Positions 8,893 to 19,533 of a stretch of DNA of 64,000 nt are shown here, in pieces. Origin of the DNA: Pseudoalteromonas piratica (GTDB lineage Bacteria > Pseudomonadota > Gammaproteobacteria > Enterobacterales > Alteromonadaceae); assembly GCF_000788395.1 (NCBI RefSeq), contig NZ_CP009888.1, forward strand, positions 1,508,001-1,572,000, written 5' to 3'. The notes under the pieces are model-generated. The model saw nothing but the letters and a program-made list of their open reading frames with translations, did no database searches and was not told the origin of the DNA. Position 1 is the stretch's first letter, and each line of letters opens with the position of its first letter. Position numbers and translations under genes: made by a program.

Positions 8893-9342
8893 ATGATTGA
8901 AAAAACGTTTACAGTGGCCAAAGTGGAGAACACTTTGGTCACTTTTGCATTACCCAAACCTCAGGCATGTAGCGGCTGTGATGGAAAGTGTGGGTCGCTA
9001 ACTTTTGCAAAACTGTTTGCTAATAAGCGCTCAGAACTCACAATTGAAAGCAAAGAGCGGCTGGAAGTAGGTCAAAAAGTTGATCTAGCTTTGGATGACT
9101 CGCATGTCATTAAAATGTCGCTTTTGACCTATATGGTGCCATTGTTACTTGCTCTGATCTTTACAATTGTGTCTACAAACGTATTTGTATTGGCTGAACT
9201 ATGGCAAGTTTTGTTTGCCATAATTGGCGGGTATGTTGGTTTTATATTGGCAAAAGAAAAGCAAAAAGGGTTAAAAAATCGTATTAAAATAAAAAAAATC
9301 CACCCAATCAGCTTACCAATCACGCAAATTAATGGTGATTAA
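8893..9342 (+). CDS. rseC: SoxR-reducing/sigma-E accessory membrane protein RseC
   Basis: RseC is an integral membrane protein of the RseC/MucC family that modestly supports sigma-E activity and, in E. coli, takes part in reducing SoxR with the Rsx complex. The N-terminal cysteine cluster C-S-G-C-D-G-K-C-G is intact, followed by a soluble beta region and two membrane helices (about residues 77-120). Fourth gene of the rpoE operon, 52 bases after rseB. Confidence 0.93.
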   Translation: MIEKTFTVAKVENTLVTFALPKPQACSGCDGKCGSLTFAKLFANKRSELTIESKERLEVGQKVDLALDDSHVIKMSLLTYMVPLLLALIFTIVSTNVFVLAELWQVLFAIIGGYVGFILAKEKQKGLKNRIKIKKIHPISLPITQINGD

Positions 9343-9346
9343 CCCA

Positions 9347-9390
9347 AATTAAGGGTAAAATCGGCGTTTTGATTTTGAACCCTAATTATT
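9347..9390 (+). other. imperfect long hairpin between rseC and lepA
   Basis: AATTAAGGGT pairs with ACCCTAATT (one bulged A), and inside it AAAATC pairs with GATTTT. Only a short, mixed T stretch follows, so it may act as a partial terminator or attenuator separating the stress-response genes from lepA. Function is inference. Confidence 0.45.
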
Positions 9391-9411
9391 TAGAAGTATT
9401 GAATCCAACAT

Positions 9412-11202
9412 ATGAAGCACATTCGTAACTTTTCTATTATTGCCCACATTGATCACGGTAAATCAACGTTATCGGATCGTTTAATCCAAGTCTGTGGTGG
9501 TTTATCTGATCGCGAAATGCAACAGCAGGTATTGGATTCAATGGAGCTTGAGCGTGAACGTGGTATTACCATTAAGGCGCAAAGTGTAACGCTTAACTAT
9601 ACAGCTAACGATGGTGAAACTTACCAATTAAACTTTATCGACACACCAGGACACGTGGACTTTACCTATGAAGTATCGCGTTCTTTGGCTGCATGTGAAG
9701 GTGCACTATTAGTAGTTGATGCTGGTCAAGGTGTAGAAGCGCAAACAGTTGCAAACTGTTACACTGCGATTGAAATGGATTTAGAAGTTTTACCAATTCT
9801 AAACAAGATTGATTTACCACAAGCTGATCCTGACCGCGTTTCAGAAGAAATTGAAGATATCGTAGGTATTGATGCTACTGGTGCAACTCAATGTAGTGCA
9901 AAAACAGGTATCGGTATTGACGCGGTTTTAGAAGACATTGTTAAAAATATTCCACCACCAGAAGGTGAACCAGAAAAGCCTCTACAAGCACTAATTATCG
10001 ATTCATGGTTTGACCCATACCAGGGTGTTGTATCACTTGTGCGCATCAAACACGGTGAACTGAAAAAAGGCGACAAAATCCAGATCATGTCAAATGGTCA
10101 GGTTCATATTGTTGATAAAGTGGGTATTTTTACACCAAAACAAACTGACACCGGTATTTTAAAAACAGGTGAAGTAGGTTTTGTTATTGCAGGTATCAAA
10201 GAGATCCATGGTGCACCTGTAGGTGATACCATTACCCTACAGCGCGAGCCGGCAGAAGGTCCACTACCAGGTTTTAAAAAGGTGAAACCGCAAGTTTATG
10301 CGGGTATGTACCCAATCTCTTCGGATGAATATGAGAACTTCCGTGATGCGCTTTCTAAACTAAGCCTGAACGATGCTTCATTATTCTATGAGCCAGAAAA
10401 CTCAACAGCACTTGGTTTTGGTTTCCGTTGTGGCTTCTTGGGTATGCTTCACATGGAAATTATTCAAGAGCGTCTAGAACGTGAATACGACATGGATCTA
10501 ATCACTACTGCACCAACGGTAGTGTATGAGATTGTTGAAAAGGGCGGTAATGTTATTCATATCGATAACCCGTCTGCATTACCACCGGTTGGTAATATTG
10601 ACGAAATTCGTGAGCCAATTGTTGAAGCAAACATCCTTGTACCACAAGAATACCTTGGTAACGTAATTACCTTGTGTATTGAAAAACGCGGTGTACAAAC
10701 GAAAATGGCTTACCACGGTAACCAAGTGGCAGTGACTTACGAATTACCTATGGGTGAAGTGGTGATGGACTTCTTTGATAAGTTGAAGTCAACCAGCCGT
10801 GGTTTTGCGTCACTTGATTACAACTTCAAGCATTTCCAACCAGCCGACATGGTGCGCGTTGATATTCTTATTAACGGTGATCGCGTTGATGCACTGGCAA
10901 TCATTTGTCACCGCGATGCTTCTCAGTCTCGTGGTCGTCAATTAGCGGAAGCATTAAAAGAGCTGATTCCACGTCAGATGTTCGATATTGCGATTCAAGC
11001 AACTATCGGAGGTCACGTAATTGCACGTACAACTGTTAAACAGCTTCGTAAAAACGTAATCGCGAAGTGTTACGGTGGTGACGTATCACGTAAGAAAAAG
11101 CTATTACAAAAACAAAAAGAAGGTAAAAAGCGTATGAAACAACTCGGTAATGTTGAAGTACCTCAAGACGCCTTCCTAGCCATTTTGAAAGTGGGTAAGT
11201 AA
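9412..11202 (+). CDS. lepA: elongation factor 4 (LepA), ribosome-associated GTPase
   Basis: LepA is a translational GTPase that binds ribosomes and assists initiation or back-translocation under stress. The 596-residue protein has G1 AHIDHGKST at about residues 11-19, the G2 region [11 protein letters not shown]3 DTPGHVDF, G4 NKID, and the LepA-specific C-terminal domain rich in basic residues ([20 protein letters not shown]). It is the first gene of the lepA-lepB-rnc-era-recO-pdxJ series, an order conserved in gammaproteobacteria. Confidence 0.98.
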   Translation: MKHIRNFSIIAHIDHGKSTLSDRLIQVCGGLSDREMQQQVLDSMELERERGITIKAQSVTLNYTANDGETYQLNFIDTPGHVDFTYEVSRSLAACEGALLVVDAGQGVEAQTVANCYTAIEMDLEVLPILNKIDLPQADPDRVSEEIEDIVGIDATGATQCSAKTGIGIDAVLEDIVKNIPPPEGEPEKPLQALIIDSWFDPYQGVVSLVRIKHGELKKGDKIQIMSNGQVHIVDKVGIFTPKQTDTGILKTGEVGFVIAGIKEIHGAPVGDTITLQREPAEGPLPGFKKVKPQVYAGMYPISSDEYENFRDALSKLSLNDASLFYEPENSTALGFGFRCGFLGMLHMEIIQERLEREYDMDLITTAPTVVYEIVEKGGNVIHIDNPSALPPVGNIDEIREPIVEANILVPQEYLGNVITLCIEKRGVQTKMAYHGNQVAVTYELPMGEVVMDFFDKLKSTSRGFASLDYNFKHFQPADMVRVDILINGDRVDALAIICHRDASQSRGRQLAEALKELIPRQMFDIAIQATIGGHVIARTTVKQLRKNVIAKCYGGDVSRKKKLLQKQKEGKKRMKQLGNVEVPQDAFLAILKVGK

Positions 11203-11214
11203 GGAGTTAATTAC

Positions 11215-12150
11215 ATGGCGGGTTATTTTTCAATATTCCTAGTATTGTTGACCTTAGGTTCAGGCCTGATTTGGTTAATCGACCACTTAGTTTACGCGCC
11301 AAAGCGTAAAGAGCGTATTGCAATCGCGCAGGGCTCAAGCCAAGTGCCGTTAACCGAAGAAGTGATCGAACAAATTGCGCCGCAGCATTCTATTGCAGAA
11401 ACAGCGCAATCGATTTTTCCTATGGTTGCCGCCATCACCATTTTCCGTTCGTTTTTGTATGAACCGTTTCAAATTCCATCAGGTTCAATGATGCCAACCT
11501 TGTTAAAAGGCGATTTTATTCTGGTGGAAAAATATTCTTATGGTGTAAAAGACCCTGTTTGGCGTTCGCAATTGATGGATGTAGGTACGCCTGAACGTGG
11601 TGACCCATTTGTATTTAAGTACCCAGAAGACGATAAAATCGATTTTATTAAACGCGTAATTGGTTTACCGGGTGATACCATTATTTACCGCAATAAAGAA
11701 GTTTATATCAAACCAAAGTGCGACGCTGGGCAAACTGATAGCCAAGGTTTAACTTGTGGCCAGTTTAATAAAATGGAACGCGAGTTAATAAATCAAGGTG
11801 AGTTTAGCTTAGCGGGTATTCCACAAATTCGCGCAACCGAGCAGCTTTCGGGTTTAACACACGATATTTTAATTAACCCGGCAATGCCTGAGTTATCTGG
11901 TCGTTACTACCAACAAGCGGGGACCGCGCAGGATGAATGGCGTGTACCTGAAGGTCATTATTTTGCAATGGGTGATAACCGTGATAACAGCCAAGATAGC
12001 CGTGTCTGGGGATTTGTGCCAAAAGAAAATTTAGTGGGTAAAGCTGTGTTTATTTGGATGAGCTTTACTTTTTCAGAAGACGAAGACAGTTTATTACCGT
12101 CTTGGGTGCCAACCGGTGTGCGTTTTGAGCGCCTTGGCAAAATTCAATAA
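11215..12150 (+). CDS. lepB: signal peptidase I
   Basis: LepB removes signal peptides from secreted and outer-membrane precursors at the periplasmic face of the inner membrane. Two N-terminal membrane segments (residues about 3-23 and 63-80) precede the catalytic region: Ser in PSGSMMPTL, Lys in FIKRVIGLPGD and the conserved GDNRDNSQDSRVWGFVP. The Ser-Lys dyad is complete. The extended domain with a Cys pair between catalytic boxes is like that of E. coli LepB. It starts 12 bases after lepA with a GGAG ribosome-binding site. Confidence 0.98.
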   Translation: MAGYFSIFLVLLTLGSGLIWLIDHLVYAPKRKERIAIAQGSSQVPLTEEVIEQIAPQHSIAETAQSIFPMVAAITIFRSFLYEPFQIPSGSMMPTLLKGDFILVEKYSYGVKDPVWRSQLMDVGTPERGDPFVFKYPEDDKIDFIKRVIGLPGDTIIYRNKEVYIKPKCDAGQTDSQGLTCGQFNKMERELINQGEFSLAGIPQIRATEQLSGLTHDILINPAMPELSGRYYQQAGTAQDEWRVPEGHYFAMGDNRDNSQDSRVWGFVPKENLVGKAVFIWMSFTFSEDEDSLLPSWVPTGVRFERLGKIQ

Positions 12151-12167
12151 TTTTTTGAAAGTTAATA

Positions 12168-12845
12168 ATGACTAAAGACGTAAACTTATTATTTAAGAAG
12201 ATAGGTTACAGCTTTAACGACGTTCGCTTGCTAGAGCAAGCAATGACCCATAGAAGTTACCGAGGTGCTCATAATGAGCGCCTTGAGTTTTTAGGTGACT
12301 CGATTTTGAGCTTCGTTATAGCTGATGCTTTGTATCATCAATTTCCAAAAGCCCGTGAGGGTGACTTAAGCCGCATGCGTTCGACGCTTGTACGCGGTCA
12401 GACATTGGCGGAGTTTGGTGTGGAATTTGAACTAGGCGATTTTCTTCGTTTAGGTCCTGGTGAGTTGAAAAGCGGTGGTTATCGCCGTGAGTCGACGCTT
12501 GCTGATGCCGTGGAAGCAATTATAGGTGCTGTATTTTTAGATTCAGACATTGAAACATGTCGTGAATTAGTACTCAATTGGTATCAATCACGATTACAAG
12601 CGATTACTCCAGGTCACAACCAGAAAGATCCTAAAACTTTGCTACAAGAGTATTTGCAGGCCCGCAAAACACCTCTGCCTAGCTATAATGTAATAGATAC
12701 CAAAGGCCAAGCACATAACCAAGTCTTTACTGTTGAGTGCTTAATTGAGAATAAACCTCAAGTAGTAGCTAAAGGAAGTTCGCGTCGTAAAGCAGAACAA
12801 AAGGCAGCTGAACTTGCATTGAAGATGATTAAAGATGACGCTTGA
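12168..12845 (+). CDS. rnc: ribonuclease III
   Basis: RNase III cleaves double-stranded RNA in rRNA precursors and many mRNAs. The signature [10 protein letters not shown] sits at about residues 38-47, with the second metal-binding Asp/Glu in [18 protein letters not shown] double-stranded RNA-binding domain occupies about residues 153-223 (KTLLQEYLQ to [14 protein letters not shown]). Length 225, as in E. coli. Its end overlaps era by 11 bases, implying translational coupling. Confidence 0.98.
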   Translation: MTKDVNLLFKKIGYSFNDVRLLEQAMTHRSYRGAHNERLEFLGDSILSFVIADALYHQFPKAREGDLSRMRSTLVRGQTLAEFGVEFELGDFLRLGPGELKSGGYRRESTLADAVEAIIGAVFLDSDIETCRELVLNWYQSRLQAITPGHNQKDPKTLLQEYLQARKTPLPSYNVIDTKGQAHNQVFTVECLIENKPQVVAKGSSRRKAEQKAAELALKMIKDDA

Positions 12846-13761
12846 TAAAGAAGCACTAGATACACCAATTGACACTCACTGTGGTATGGTGGCAATTGTA
12901 GGTCGCCCAAATGTGGGTAAATCAACCTTGTTAAACCGCTTGGTTGAGCAAAAAGTGAGTATTACCTCACGTAAGCCACAAACTACTCGACACCGTATTA
13001 TGGGTATTCACACTGAAGGTAAATACCAAGCCGTGTATGTTGATACTCCAGGCCTTCACAGTGAAGAAAAACGTGCGATCAACCGTTTAATGAACCGTGC
13101 AGCATCAAGCTCAATTGGTGATGTAGAACTGATTATTTTTGTCGTTGAAGGTACACGTTGGACTGACGACGATGAAATGGTGTTGACTAAAGTAATGGGC
13201 AGCGGCGTGCCTGTGATTCTTGCAATCAACAAAGAGGATAATGTTAAGGAAAAAGAAGAGTTACTACCACATTTGCAGTGGCTGGCAACCAAAGGTAATT
13301 TCCTTGATATGATCCCTATTTCAGCGAAACACGGCAAACGTGTTGAGCAAATAAAACAGCATGTACACAATACTTTGCCACAATGTGAGTTTTACTTCCC
13401 TGAAGACTATGTAACCGATCGTTCAATGCGCTTTTTAGCGGCAGAAATTATTCGTGAAAAGCTAATGCGTTTTATGGGTGATGAACTTCCGTATTCTGTA
13501 ACCGTTGAGATTGAACAGTTTAAATGGATGGACAATGGCGTTTGGCAAATTAACGGCCTAATCTTAGTTGAACGTCAAACGCAAAAGCGCATGGTTATTG
13601 GCAACAAAGGCGAAAAGCTTAAAGTGATCGGTCGTGAAGCCCGAAAAGATCTTGAAGATATGCTTGATAACAAAGTATTTTTAGAACTTTGGGTTAAAGT
13701 TAAGTCAGGTTGGGCTGATGATGAACGCGCGCTTCGCAGCTTAGGCTATGGTGAAGACTAA
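12835..13761 (+). CDS. era: GTPase Era, 16S rRNA maturation
   Basis: Era binds GTP and the 3' end of 16S rRNA and checks 30S assembly. The 308-residue product has G1 GRPNVGKST at about residues 23-31, G3 DTPGLH, G4 NKED (the usual NKxD with Glu-Asp) and a C-terminal KH domain with [20 protein letters not shown]. It begins inside the last codons of rnc, as in E. coli. Confidence 0.98.
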   Translation: MTLDKEALDTPIDTHCGMVAIVGRPNVGKSTLLNRLVEQKVSITSRKPQTTRHRIMGIHTEGKYQAVYVDTPGLHSEEKRAINRLMNRAASSSIGDVELIIFVVEGTRWTDDDEMVLTKVMGSGVPVILAINKEDNVKEKEELLPHLQWLATKGNFLDMIPISAKHGKRVEQIKQHVHNTLPQCEFYFPEDYVTDRSMRFLAAEIIREKLMRFMGDELPYSVTVEIEQFKWMDNGVWQINGLILVERQTQKRMVIGNKGEKLKVIGREARKDLEDMLDNKVFLELWVKVKSGWADDERALRSLGYGED

Positions 13762-13771
13762 GGCCTAATCA

Positions 13772-14452
13772 ATGCAACACTTTGTGCCAGCTTATTTACT
13801 GCATTCACGTCCTTTTAGCGACTCGCAGTTAATGTTGGACTTGTTGGTACAAGGTGTTGGTCATATCCGCTTGCTGGCTCGTGTGAAGGGCCGTAATAGC
13901 GTCAAACAAAAAGCTAATCTTCAACCATTTAGCCGACTTACCGTTCAATACGCTGGTAATGGCGATATCAAATACTTAAACCAATACGAGTTAGAAGGCC
14001 TTGTTTCACTCAAAAACAAAGCCTTGTATTGTGGATTTTATCTAAATGAATTAACCGCACGGTTAACGCCAGTCAATGAACCTCTTGATGAAATATATGA
14101 GTTATATCATCAACATTTAACACAGTTAGTTAATGATGAAGACTACGAACCCATCTTACGTTCATTTGAGTTTCAATTGTTGGAAGCGTTAGGGGTGGGG
14201 CTTGATTTTTCTTTTGATGCTCATGGCTCCGAATTAAAAGATGATACGTATTACCAGTATCAAAATGAACTTGGTTGGCTATCTTTGCGTGGCAGCAAAC
14301 GTGGCTTAAGCGGCAAGCAAATTCAACAAATTGCACAGTTAGATTTTTCTGATAAGCTAACGCGCACATTAGCAAAGCAACTGGCACGCTACTTACTTAA
14401 TCCGCTTTTAGGGTATAAAAAACTGAAAAGCAGAGAATTATTTGGATCTTAA
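13772..14452 (+). CDS. recO: DNA repair protein RecO
   Basis: RecO works with RecR to load RecA on SSB-coated single-stranded DNA at gaps. The 226-residue protein has the N-terminal OB fold (AYLLHSRPFSDSQLMLDLL, then HIRLLARVKG) and a C-terminal helical domain. The zinc cysteines seen in some RecO proteins are absent, as in E. coli. It lies 10 bases after era and 3 bases before pdxJ. Confidence 0.95.
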   Translation: MQHFVPAYLLHSRPFSDSQLMLDLLVQGVGHIRLLARVKGRNSVKQKANLQPFSRLTVQYAGNGDIKYLNQYELEGLVSLKNKALYCGFYLNELTARLTPVNEPLDEIYELYHQHLTQLVNDEDYEPILRSFEFQLLEALGVGLDFSFDAHGSELKDDTYYQYQNELGWLSLRGSKRGLSGKQIQQIAQLDFSDKLTRTLAKQLARYLLNPLLGYKKLKSRELFGS

Positions 14453-14455
14453 TTT

Positions 14456-15187
14456 ATGAAAGATATTTTATTAGGGGTCAATGTTGACCATATCGCCACA
14501 TTAAGACAAGCCCGTGGCACGCAGTTTCCTGATCCGGCTCACGCTGCAACGGTTGCAGAGCATGCAGGTGCTGATGGTATTACCATTCACTTACGTGAAG
14601 ACCGCCGTCATATTCAAGACCGCGATGTTTATGTTATGGCAAAAACCATTCAAACACGTATGAATTTAGAAATGGCCGTTACTGATGAAATGATTGGCAT
14701 TGCGTTAGAAGTAAACCCAGAATATGTGTGTTTAGTGCCAGAAAAACGTGAAGAGCTAACGACTGAAGGCGGCTTAGACGTGATTGGCAATGAAGCAAAA
14801 ATAGCTGATGCTGTTGCAAAGTTAAGTGCGGCGGGTATTAAGGTCTCATTATTTGTTGATGCAATTGACGCGCAACTTGATGCCTGTGCACGCGTAAAAG
14901 CCCCGTTTGTTGAAATTCACACGGGTGCTTATGCAGACGCTGAAACTGATAAAGAGCGTGATGAAGAGTTAGCTCGTATTGCGGCGGGTTGTAAATACGC
15001 AGCGGGCCTAGGTTTAACAGTAAACGCAGGTCATGGATTGCATTATCACAATGTAAAACCAATCGCTGCTATTCCAGAAATTTACGAACTTAATATTGGC
15101 CATGCAATCATTGCCCGTGCAGCGATTGATGGTTTAGCAAAAGCCGTTTCAGACATGAAGCGCTTGATGCTCGAAGCAAGAATGTAA
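14456..15187 (+). CDS. pdxJ: pyridoxine 5'-phosphate synthase
   Basis: PdxJ condenses 1-deoxy-xylulose 5-phosphate with 3-amino-2-oxopropyl phosphate to form pyridoxine 5'-phosphate, the last ring-forming step of vitamin B6 synthesis. The TIM-barrel protein has the N-terminal [15 protein letters not shown], the [12 protein letters not shown] phosphate/active-site block, the EIHTGAYAD motif and GHGLHYHNV. At 243 residues it equals the E. coli length. Last gene of the lepA-to-pdxJ series. Confidence 0.98.
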   Translation: MKDILLGVNVDHIATLRQARGTQFPDPAHAATVAEHAGADGITIHLREDRRHIQDRDVYVMAKTIQTRMNLEMAVTDEMIGIALEVNPEYVCLVPEKREELTTEGGLDVIGNEAKIADAVAKLSAAGIKVSLFVDAIDAQLDACARVKAPFVEIHTGAYADAETDKERDEELARIAAGCKYAAGLGLTVNAGHGLHYHNVKPIAAIPEIYELNIGHAIIARAAIDGLAKAVSDMKRLMLEARM

Positions 15188-15240
15188 GTTATTTCAGTGA
15201 GGAGTTTTAGCTAAGCCTAGTGTAAAGCTAAAATTTCTTT

Positions 15241-15264
15241 GTCGCTGCTCTTAGAAGCAGCGAC
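15241..15264. terminator. possible terminator hairpin between pdxJ and barA
   Basis: A 9-bp GC-rich inverted repeat (GTCGCTGCT / AGCAGCGAC, loop CTTAGA) lies between the two convergent genes. No real T run follows on either strand, so it may stop transcription only weakly or act as an RNA-end stabiliser. Confidence 0.5.
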
Positions 15265-15340
15265 AGTACTGGAGTTATAAGAAAAGATTTAAGACAGACG
15301 TTCTCGCTTTTATCTTCGGCATTGGTTAAAGATAAAGACC

Positions 15341-18112
15341 TTATTCCACATTCTGTATTGCCCCTGCATCTTGCATTAGTCCCGATAAACAATCTTGTAG
15401 CTCAAATATTTCAGGCTCAATGTCTTTTACTGTTTGCGATTGCTTTAATGCGGTTTCAATAGTTTCTGCTAAAGCTTTAATCTTAGGAACACCTGTATAG
15501 CAGCAAGCGCCATGGAATTTATGAATAATACTGAGTAGCTCATTATTGTTATTTTCGGCAAATGCTTCACTAATTAACTTTTGTGTTTCAGGAATACTCA
15601 ACAGCAGCATGCTGAGCATTTCATTGGCAAGATCTTCCTTACCCCCAGCACGTTGAAGGGCTAGTTGCCAGTCGATCATCATACTTTCAAATGGTGGTTC
15701 GCTACTGATTAGTTTCGCGGGTTGCACTTTGGGTTGGTAATCTTTTGAACCGAACTCGGCAATGGTCTTCATTAATATTTCTTCATCGATAGGCTTAGTT
15801 AAATAGCTGGTAAAACCGCTACTTAACAAAGATTCTTTTTCGCTGGACAGTGCATGAGCGGTCACCGCGATTATCGGCGTTTGCTCATTGAGAGATGACT
15901 CTAAAATCAATTTACATGCAGTGACACCATCCATAATCGGCATTTGAATATCGAGTAATATCACATCGTATTTACGACTTTTCGCAAGGCTTACTGCTTG
16001 AGCACCATTATGCGCAGTGTCAAAACTTTCGATCTTATCTTGTAAAAGGGCACACATTAAACGCAGATTCGCGTCATTGTCATCTACTACAAGGGCTTTA
16101 AGTGGTAGCTTTTCGTCGGTGTTCGTTGGTGTACTGATTGTGGGGTGATCTAACCGGTAAGGCGCAGCGAGAGTGTGGCATAATTTGCGATGATTCATTG
16201 GCTTCGACAAACACGCATCGGCACCTGCGTTAACCACGACTTCACGATAGCTATGAGAAATGGTATTAACCAGCACATATAGATAATCGCATTTTTCTCG
16301 ACATCGTTTGATTAAATCGCGACATGCTTGTAAATCATTGGGGTCTATGTCAATCGCAAGTAAGCCAATATCAAAGTTAAACGGTTGGCTAAAAGCGTCT
16401 TCAAGTTCACCGAGTGAAGTACACGGGGTGACATTTAATTGCCAGCTTTCGAGCAACTCAACAGCTGCTTCAAAACTATGCTCGAAAGGTTCGAAAAATA
16501 GAATACGTTTTTGCTCAAGTGGCGCAAGTGGTAAGTCTACAGCATATTGGTGCTTCGGAATCTCAAGTTCTGCATTAAAGGTAAAGCAGCTGCCTTTTCC
16601 AATAGCCGAATTTAACGAAATCTTACCGCCCATAGCTTCCACTAAATGCTTAGTAATAATTAAACCAAGGCCTGTGCCTCCAAACTTACGGGTAATGCTT
16701 GAATCTGCCTGCCCAAAGGCTAAAAAGAGCGAGTCTTGCTTATTGGCATCAATACCAATACCTGTATCTTTGACAGAAATTAATAGGGTTTGTTTGTAAT
16801 CACTAAGCATGCGACCTGTAACATCAATTGTCACACTGCCATTTTCGGTGAATTTTATGGCATTACTAATAAGGTTAATTAATATTTGTTTAAAGCGAGT
16901 CGGGTCACCAATTACATGATCTGAAATGTCCTTAGCAATATATAGTGAGAGTTCTATTTTCTTATCATGCGCATTGGGAGCTAGCAGAGTCAGGGCTTCA
17001 TTGATGGTATCTCGCAACTGAAAATGAATGTGCTCAAGCTCCATCGCACCCGCTTCAAGTTTAGAGAAATCCAAAATATCACTGATAATGGTGAGTAAAC
17101 TTTTAGCTGAAAATTCGATGGTATCTAGATAGTCTTTTTGATGTTTATTGAGCGGTGTTTTAGATAATTGGCGAGTAAACCCAATCACCCCGTTAAGCGG
17201 CGTTCTGAGCTCATGACTCATTTTCGCAAGGAAGTCTGATTTTACCTGGTTTGCTCGTTGCGCTTCGCGTTTGGCAAAGTTTAGTTTTATATTTTGTGTT
17301 TCGTATTGTTCCAGTGTTTCACGGTAGTCGCTAATGGCTTGATCAATATGTTTTTGCATCTCATCTTTTTGCGTCACCATATTTTCAGCTATATCATTTA
17401 GACCACGTCTTAAAATCTCAAATTCACCGGTCATGCGTTGCGGCAAATTGGTATCAAGTTCACCACTTTTTAGTTGATCGACGGCAAACACTAGTTTTTT
17501 AATTGGATCGCTTAATTTATTTGTGAAACGAAATGCAATGACTAACCCAATTGCAATAGCGAGGCTTATCATAATGATGCTAAACAACATTGCACTTTGT
17601 CTTGCAATGATTGCTCTGTCAGTACTTATTTCAAGATTAATGTAAGCTTTTATAGGCAAGTCTTGCGAAATTAATAAGCTTTCTTGAGAAAGGGTGCTTT
17701 TATCGAAAATCGGAAGTGAAAATAAAATGCTGTGTTTTAGTTGTTTAATATAAAGTTGTTTTGGCAAGGCATTGCCATTATCGAATTTTAAAAGCTCTAT
17801 TTCGGGATAATAATTACTCGTTAGAATGAGTTGATGTTGTGCATTATATAAAACGATGGATTTGATCAGTGGGGCATGTTGATTGTGAGTATCACTGATA
17901 ACGCGCTTTAGCTCGGCGACGTTGTTTTCATTGAGTGCATGTTCAACGGCATTTGCCAAAGGGGTTGCTATTGTTCGGCCTTGTTCAACGAGAAAATCGT
18001 TAAGTTCTTGATAGCGAGTTAAGGTAAAATAACTGCCAAGAATAATACCAACCGCTAAGGTGGGTACTAAGGTTAATAGTATTATCCAGTCTCTTAAGCC
18101 AAATCTACTCAT
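15341..18112 (-). CDS. barA: hybrid sensor histidine kinase BarA (GacS-type)
   Basis: BarA phosphorylates the response regulator UvrY/GacA, which drives CsrB-type small RNAs and so controls carbon flow, motility and biofilm. Domain order: membrane helix (about 9-30), periplasmic sensor, second helix (about 175-198), HAMP, histidine kinase with SHELRTPLNGVIGF (His near residue 300), ATPase with FGGTGLGL, a degenerate first receiver, an intact receiver (DVILLDIQMPIMDG) and a C-terminal Hpt domain with the His in HKFHGACCYTG. The degenerate receiver also exists in E. coli BarA. I use the ATG at 18112; a TTG nine bases upstream is possible. It is divergent from rlmD as in E. coli. Confidence 0.95.
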   Translation of the reverse strand: MSRFGLRDWIILLTLVPTLAVGIILGSYFTLTRYQELNDFLVEQGRTIATPLANAVEHALNENNVAELKRVISDTHNQHAPLIKSIVLYNAQHQLILTSNYYPEIELLKFDNGNALPKQLYIKQLKHSILFSLPIFDKSTLSQESLLISQDLPIKAYINLEISTDRAIIARQSAMLFSIIMISLAIAIGLVIAFRFTNKLSDPIKKLVFAVDQLKSGELDTNLPQRMTGEFEILRRGLNDIAENMVTQKDEMQKHIDQAISDYRETLEQYETQNIKLNFAKREAQRANQVKSDFLAKMSHELRTPLNGVIGFTRQLSKTPLNKHQKDYLDTIEFSAKSLLTIISDILDFSKLEAGAMELEHIHFQLRDTINEALTLLAPNAHDKKIELSLYIAKDISDHVIGDPTRFKQILINLISNAIKFTENGSVTIDVTGRMLSDYKQTLLISVKDTGIGIDANKQDSLFLAFGQADSSITRKFGGTGLGLIITKHLVEAMGGKISLNSAIGKGSCFTFNAELEIPKHQYAVDLPLAPLEQKRILFFEPFEHSFEAAVELLESWQLNVTPCTSLGELEDAFSQPFNFDIGLLAIDIDPNDLQACRDLIKRCREKCDYLYVLVNTISHSYREVVVNAGADACLSKPMNHRKLCHTLAAPYRLDHPTISTPTNTDEKLPLKALVVDDNDANLRLMCALLQDKIESFDTAHNGAQAVSLAKSRKYDVILLDIQMPIMDGVTACKLILESSLNEQTPIIAVTAHALSSEKESLLSSGFTSYLTKPIDEEILMKTIAEFGSKDYQPKVQPAKLISSEPPFESMMIDWQLALQRAGGKEDLANEMLSMLLLSIPETQKLISEAFAENNNNELLSIIHKFHGACCYTGVPKIKALAETIETALKQSQTVKDIEPEIFELQDCLSGLMQDAGAIQNVE

Positions 18113-18205
18113 CGGGTGCAATTGTTATAATGAATTATTATGACACTTGAGTTAAGGGTAAAGACTAAAGCGGTATTAGGCAAACAATTTATAGGGTTAA
18201 TAATA

Positions 18206-19528
18206 GTGGCAAGGTTTTTTAAACCACAGAAAAAGCAACTTACTTCAGAGAAACAAACATTTACCATAAATTCGATGAATCATGAGGGGCTCGGAGTAAC
18301 GCGTGTAAACAACAAAGTAGTATTTGTTGAAGGTGCGCTCAGTGGGGAAACAGTACAAGCAAAACAGCTTACAAATAAAAGTAAATTTGAAAAGTATCAA
18401 ACGGTTAAAGTTATTGAGCAAAGTCCGTTTAGGGTCACACCTTTTTGCCAACACTATCAAGCATGTGGTGGTTGCCAATTACAACACTTAGATACACAGC
18501 AGCAAATAACTGAAAAACAAGCTGCAGTTGATAAATTGTTTGAAAAGTTTGCTAATGTATCAGACTTACCATGGCAATTACCATTAAGCAGCAAGCCTAC
18601 TCACTATCGTCGCAGCGGCAGGGTTGCGGTCATCTATGACAAGAAAAAAGATACATTCTTAGTTGGTTATCGTCAAAAGCAATCAAAGAAAATCATTAAT
18701 ATTGAAAGCTGCGATGTGCTCGTTAGACCTTGGCAAGCGCTCTTTACCAAAATACGTAACTTACTACTTGACTTAAATGCAGGTAATACGATTTCGCATT
18801 TACAACTGTGCTCTGTCGAAAGTGGTGACTATCTAATTGTGCGTCACACTAAACCGCTAAAGAGCAAAGATGTTGCTCAATTGCAGCAAGTTTGTCATGC
18901 AAATAATTGGCAGTTGGTACTCAACAGTGAGAAAGGTGTATTTGATAGTCAAGAGACACCGTATTACTTACTTGATGATTATCAGCTAAAGCTCTTTTTT
19001 GGTTTTGATAACTTTATTCAAGTAAATGCTGACGTCAATAAAGCAATGATTAATCAAGCACTCAACTGGTTAAACTTAACACGAGAGGACAAAGTGTTAG
19101 ACCTCTTTTGTGGCATTGGTAATTTTACCTTGCCACTTGCGACACAGTGTAAAGACGTTGTAGGTGTTGAAGGTGTTGCCTCTGCGATTGAACTGGCAAA
19201 ACTAAATGCAAAAGAAAATCAATTGCCCAATGCCGAGTTTTATTGTCAGGATTTAACTGAAAATATTAAGTCGCAAGACTGGTTTAATCGTGAGTATTCG
19301 GTACTATTGCTAGACCCATCGCGTATGGGGGCGTTTGATATTCTAACTCAACTTAAATTAAAGCGTTTTTCTCGTATACTTTACGTTGCATGTGACCCTG
19401 TAACCATGGCACGTGACAGCAAGCTTTTAATTAATGCCGGTTTTAAGGTGAGTAAAATTTCATTAATGAATATGTTTCCTAATACGTCCCATATTGAAAC
19501 GATGGCGTTGTTTGAAAAGGAGAATTAA
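18206..19528 (+). CDS. rlmD: 23S rRNA (uracil-1939-C5)-methyltransferase RlmD
   Basis: RlmD (RumA) uses S-adenosylmethionine to methylate U1939 of 23S rRNA. It has an N-terminal TRAM domain, a 4Fe-4S cysteine set (C-Q-H-Y-Q-A-C-G-G-C), the SAM site VLDLFCGIGNFTLPLA and the catalytic Cys in VACDPVTMARD. I choose the GTG at 18206 because an AGGG ribosome-binding site lies 9 bases upstream and the product then starts ARFFKPQ, as in homologues. The frame is open further to an ATG at 18140, which would add 22 unconserved residues. Confidence 0.93.
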   Translation: MARFFKPQKKQLTSEKQTFTINSMNHEGLGVTRVNNKVVFVEGALSGETVQAKQLTNKSKFEKYQTVKVIEQSPFRVTPFCQHYQACGGCQLQHLDTQQQITEKQAAVDKLFEKFANVSDLPWQLPLSSKPTHYRRSGRVAVIYDKKKDTFLVGYRQKQSKKIINIESCDVLVRPWQALFTKIRNLLLDLNAGNTISHLQLCSVESGDYLIVRHTKPLKSKDVAQLQQVCHANNWQLVLNSEKGVFDSQETPYYLLDDYQLKLFFGFDNFIQVNADVNKAMINQALNWLNLTREDKVLDLFCGIGNFTLPLATQCKDVVGVEGVASAIELAKLNAKENQLPNAEFYCQDLTENIKSQDWFNREYSVLLLDPSRMGAFDILTQLKLKRFSRILYVACDPVTMARDSKLLINAGFKVSKISLMNMFPNTSHIETMALFEKEN

Positions 19529-19533
19529 TAAAC

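Noticed and set aside
16308..16799. 163-residue ORF on the plus strand inside barA
   Set aside because: Antisense to a conserved kinase and receiver region; low-complexity Ser/Lys composition and no ribosome-binding site. A shadow of barA.
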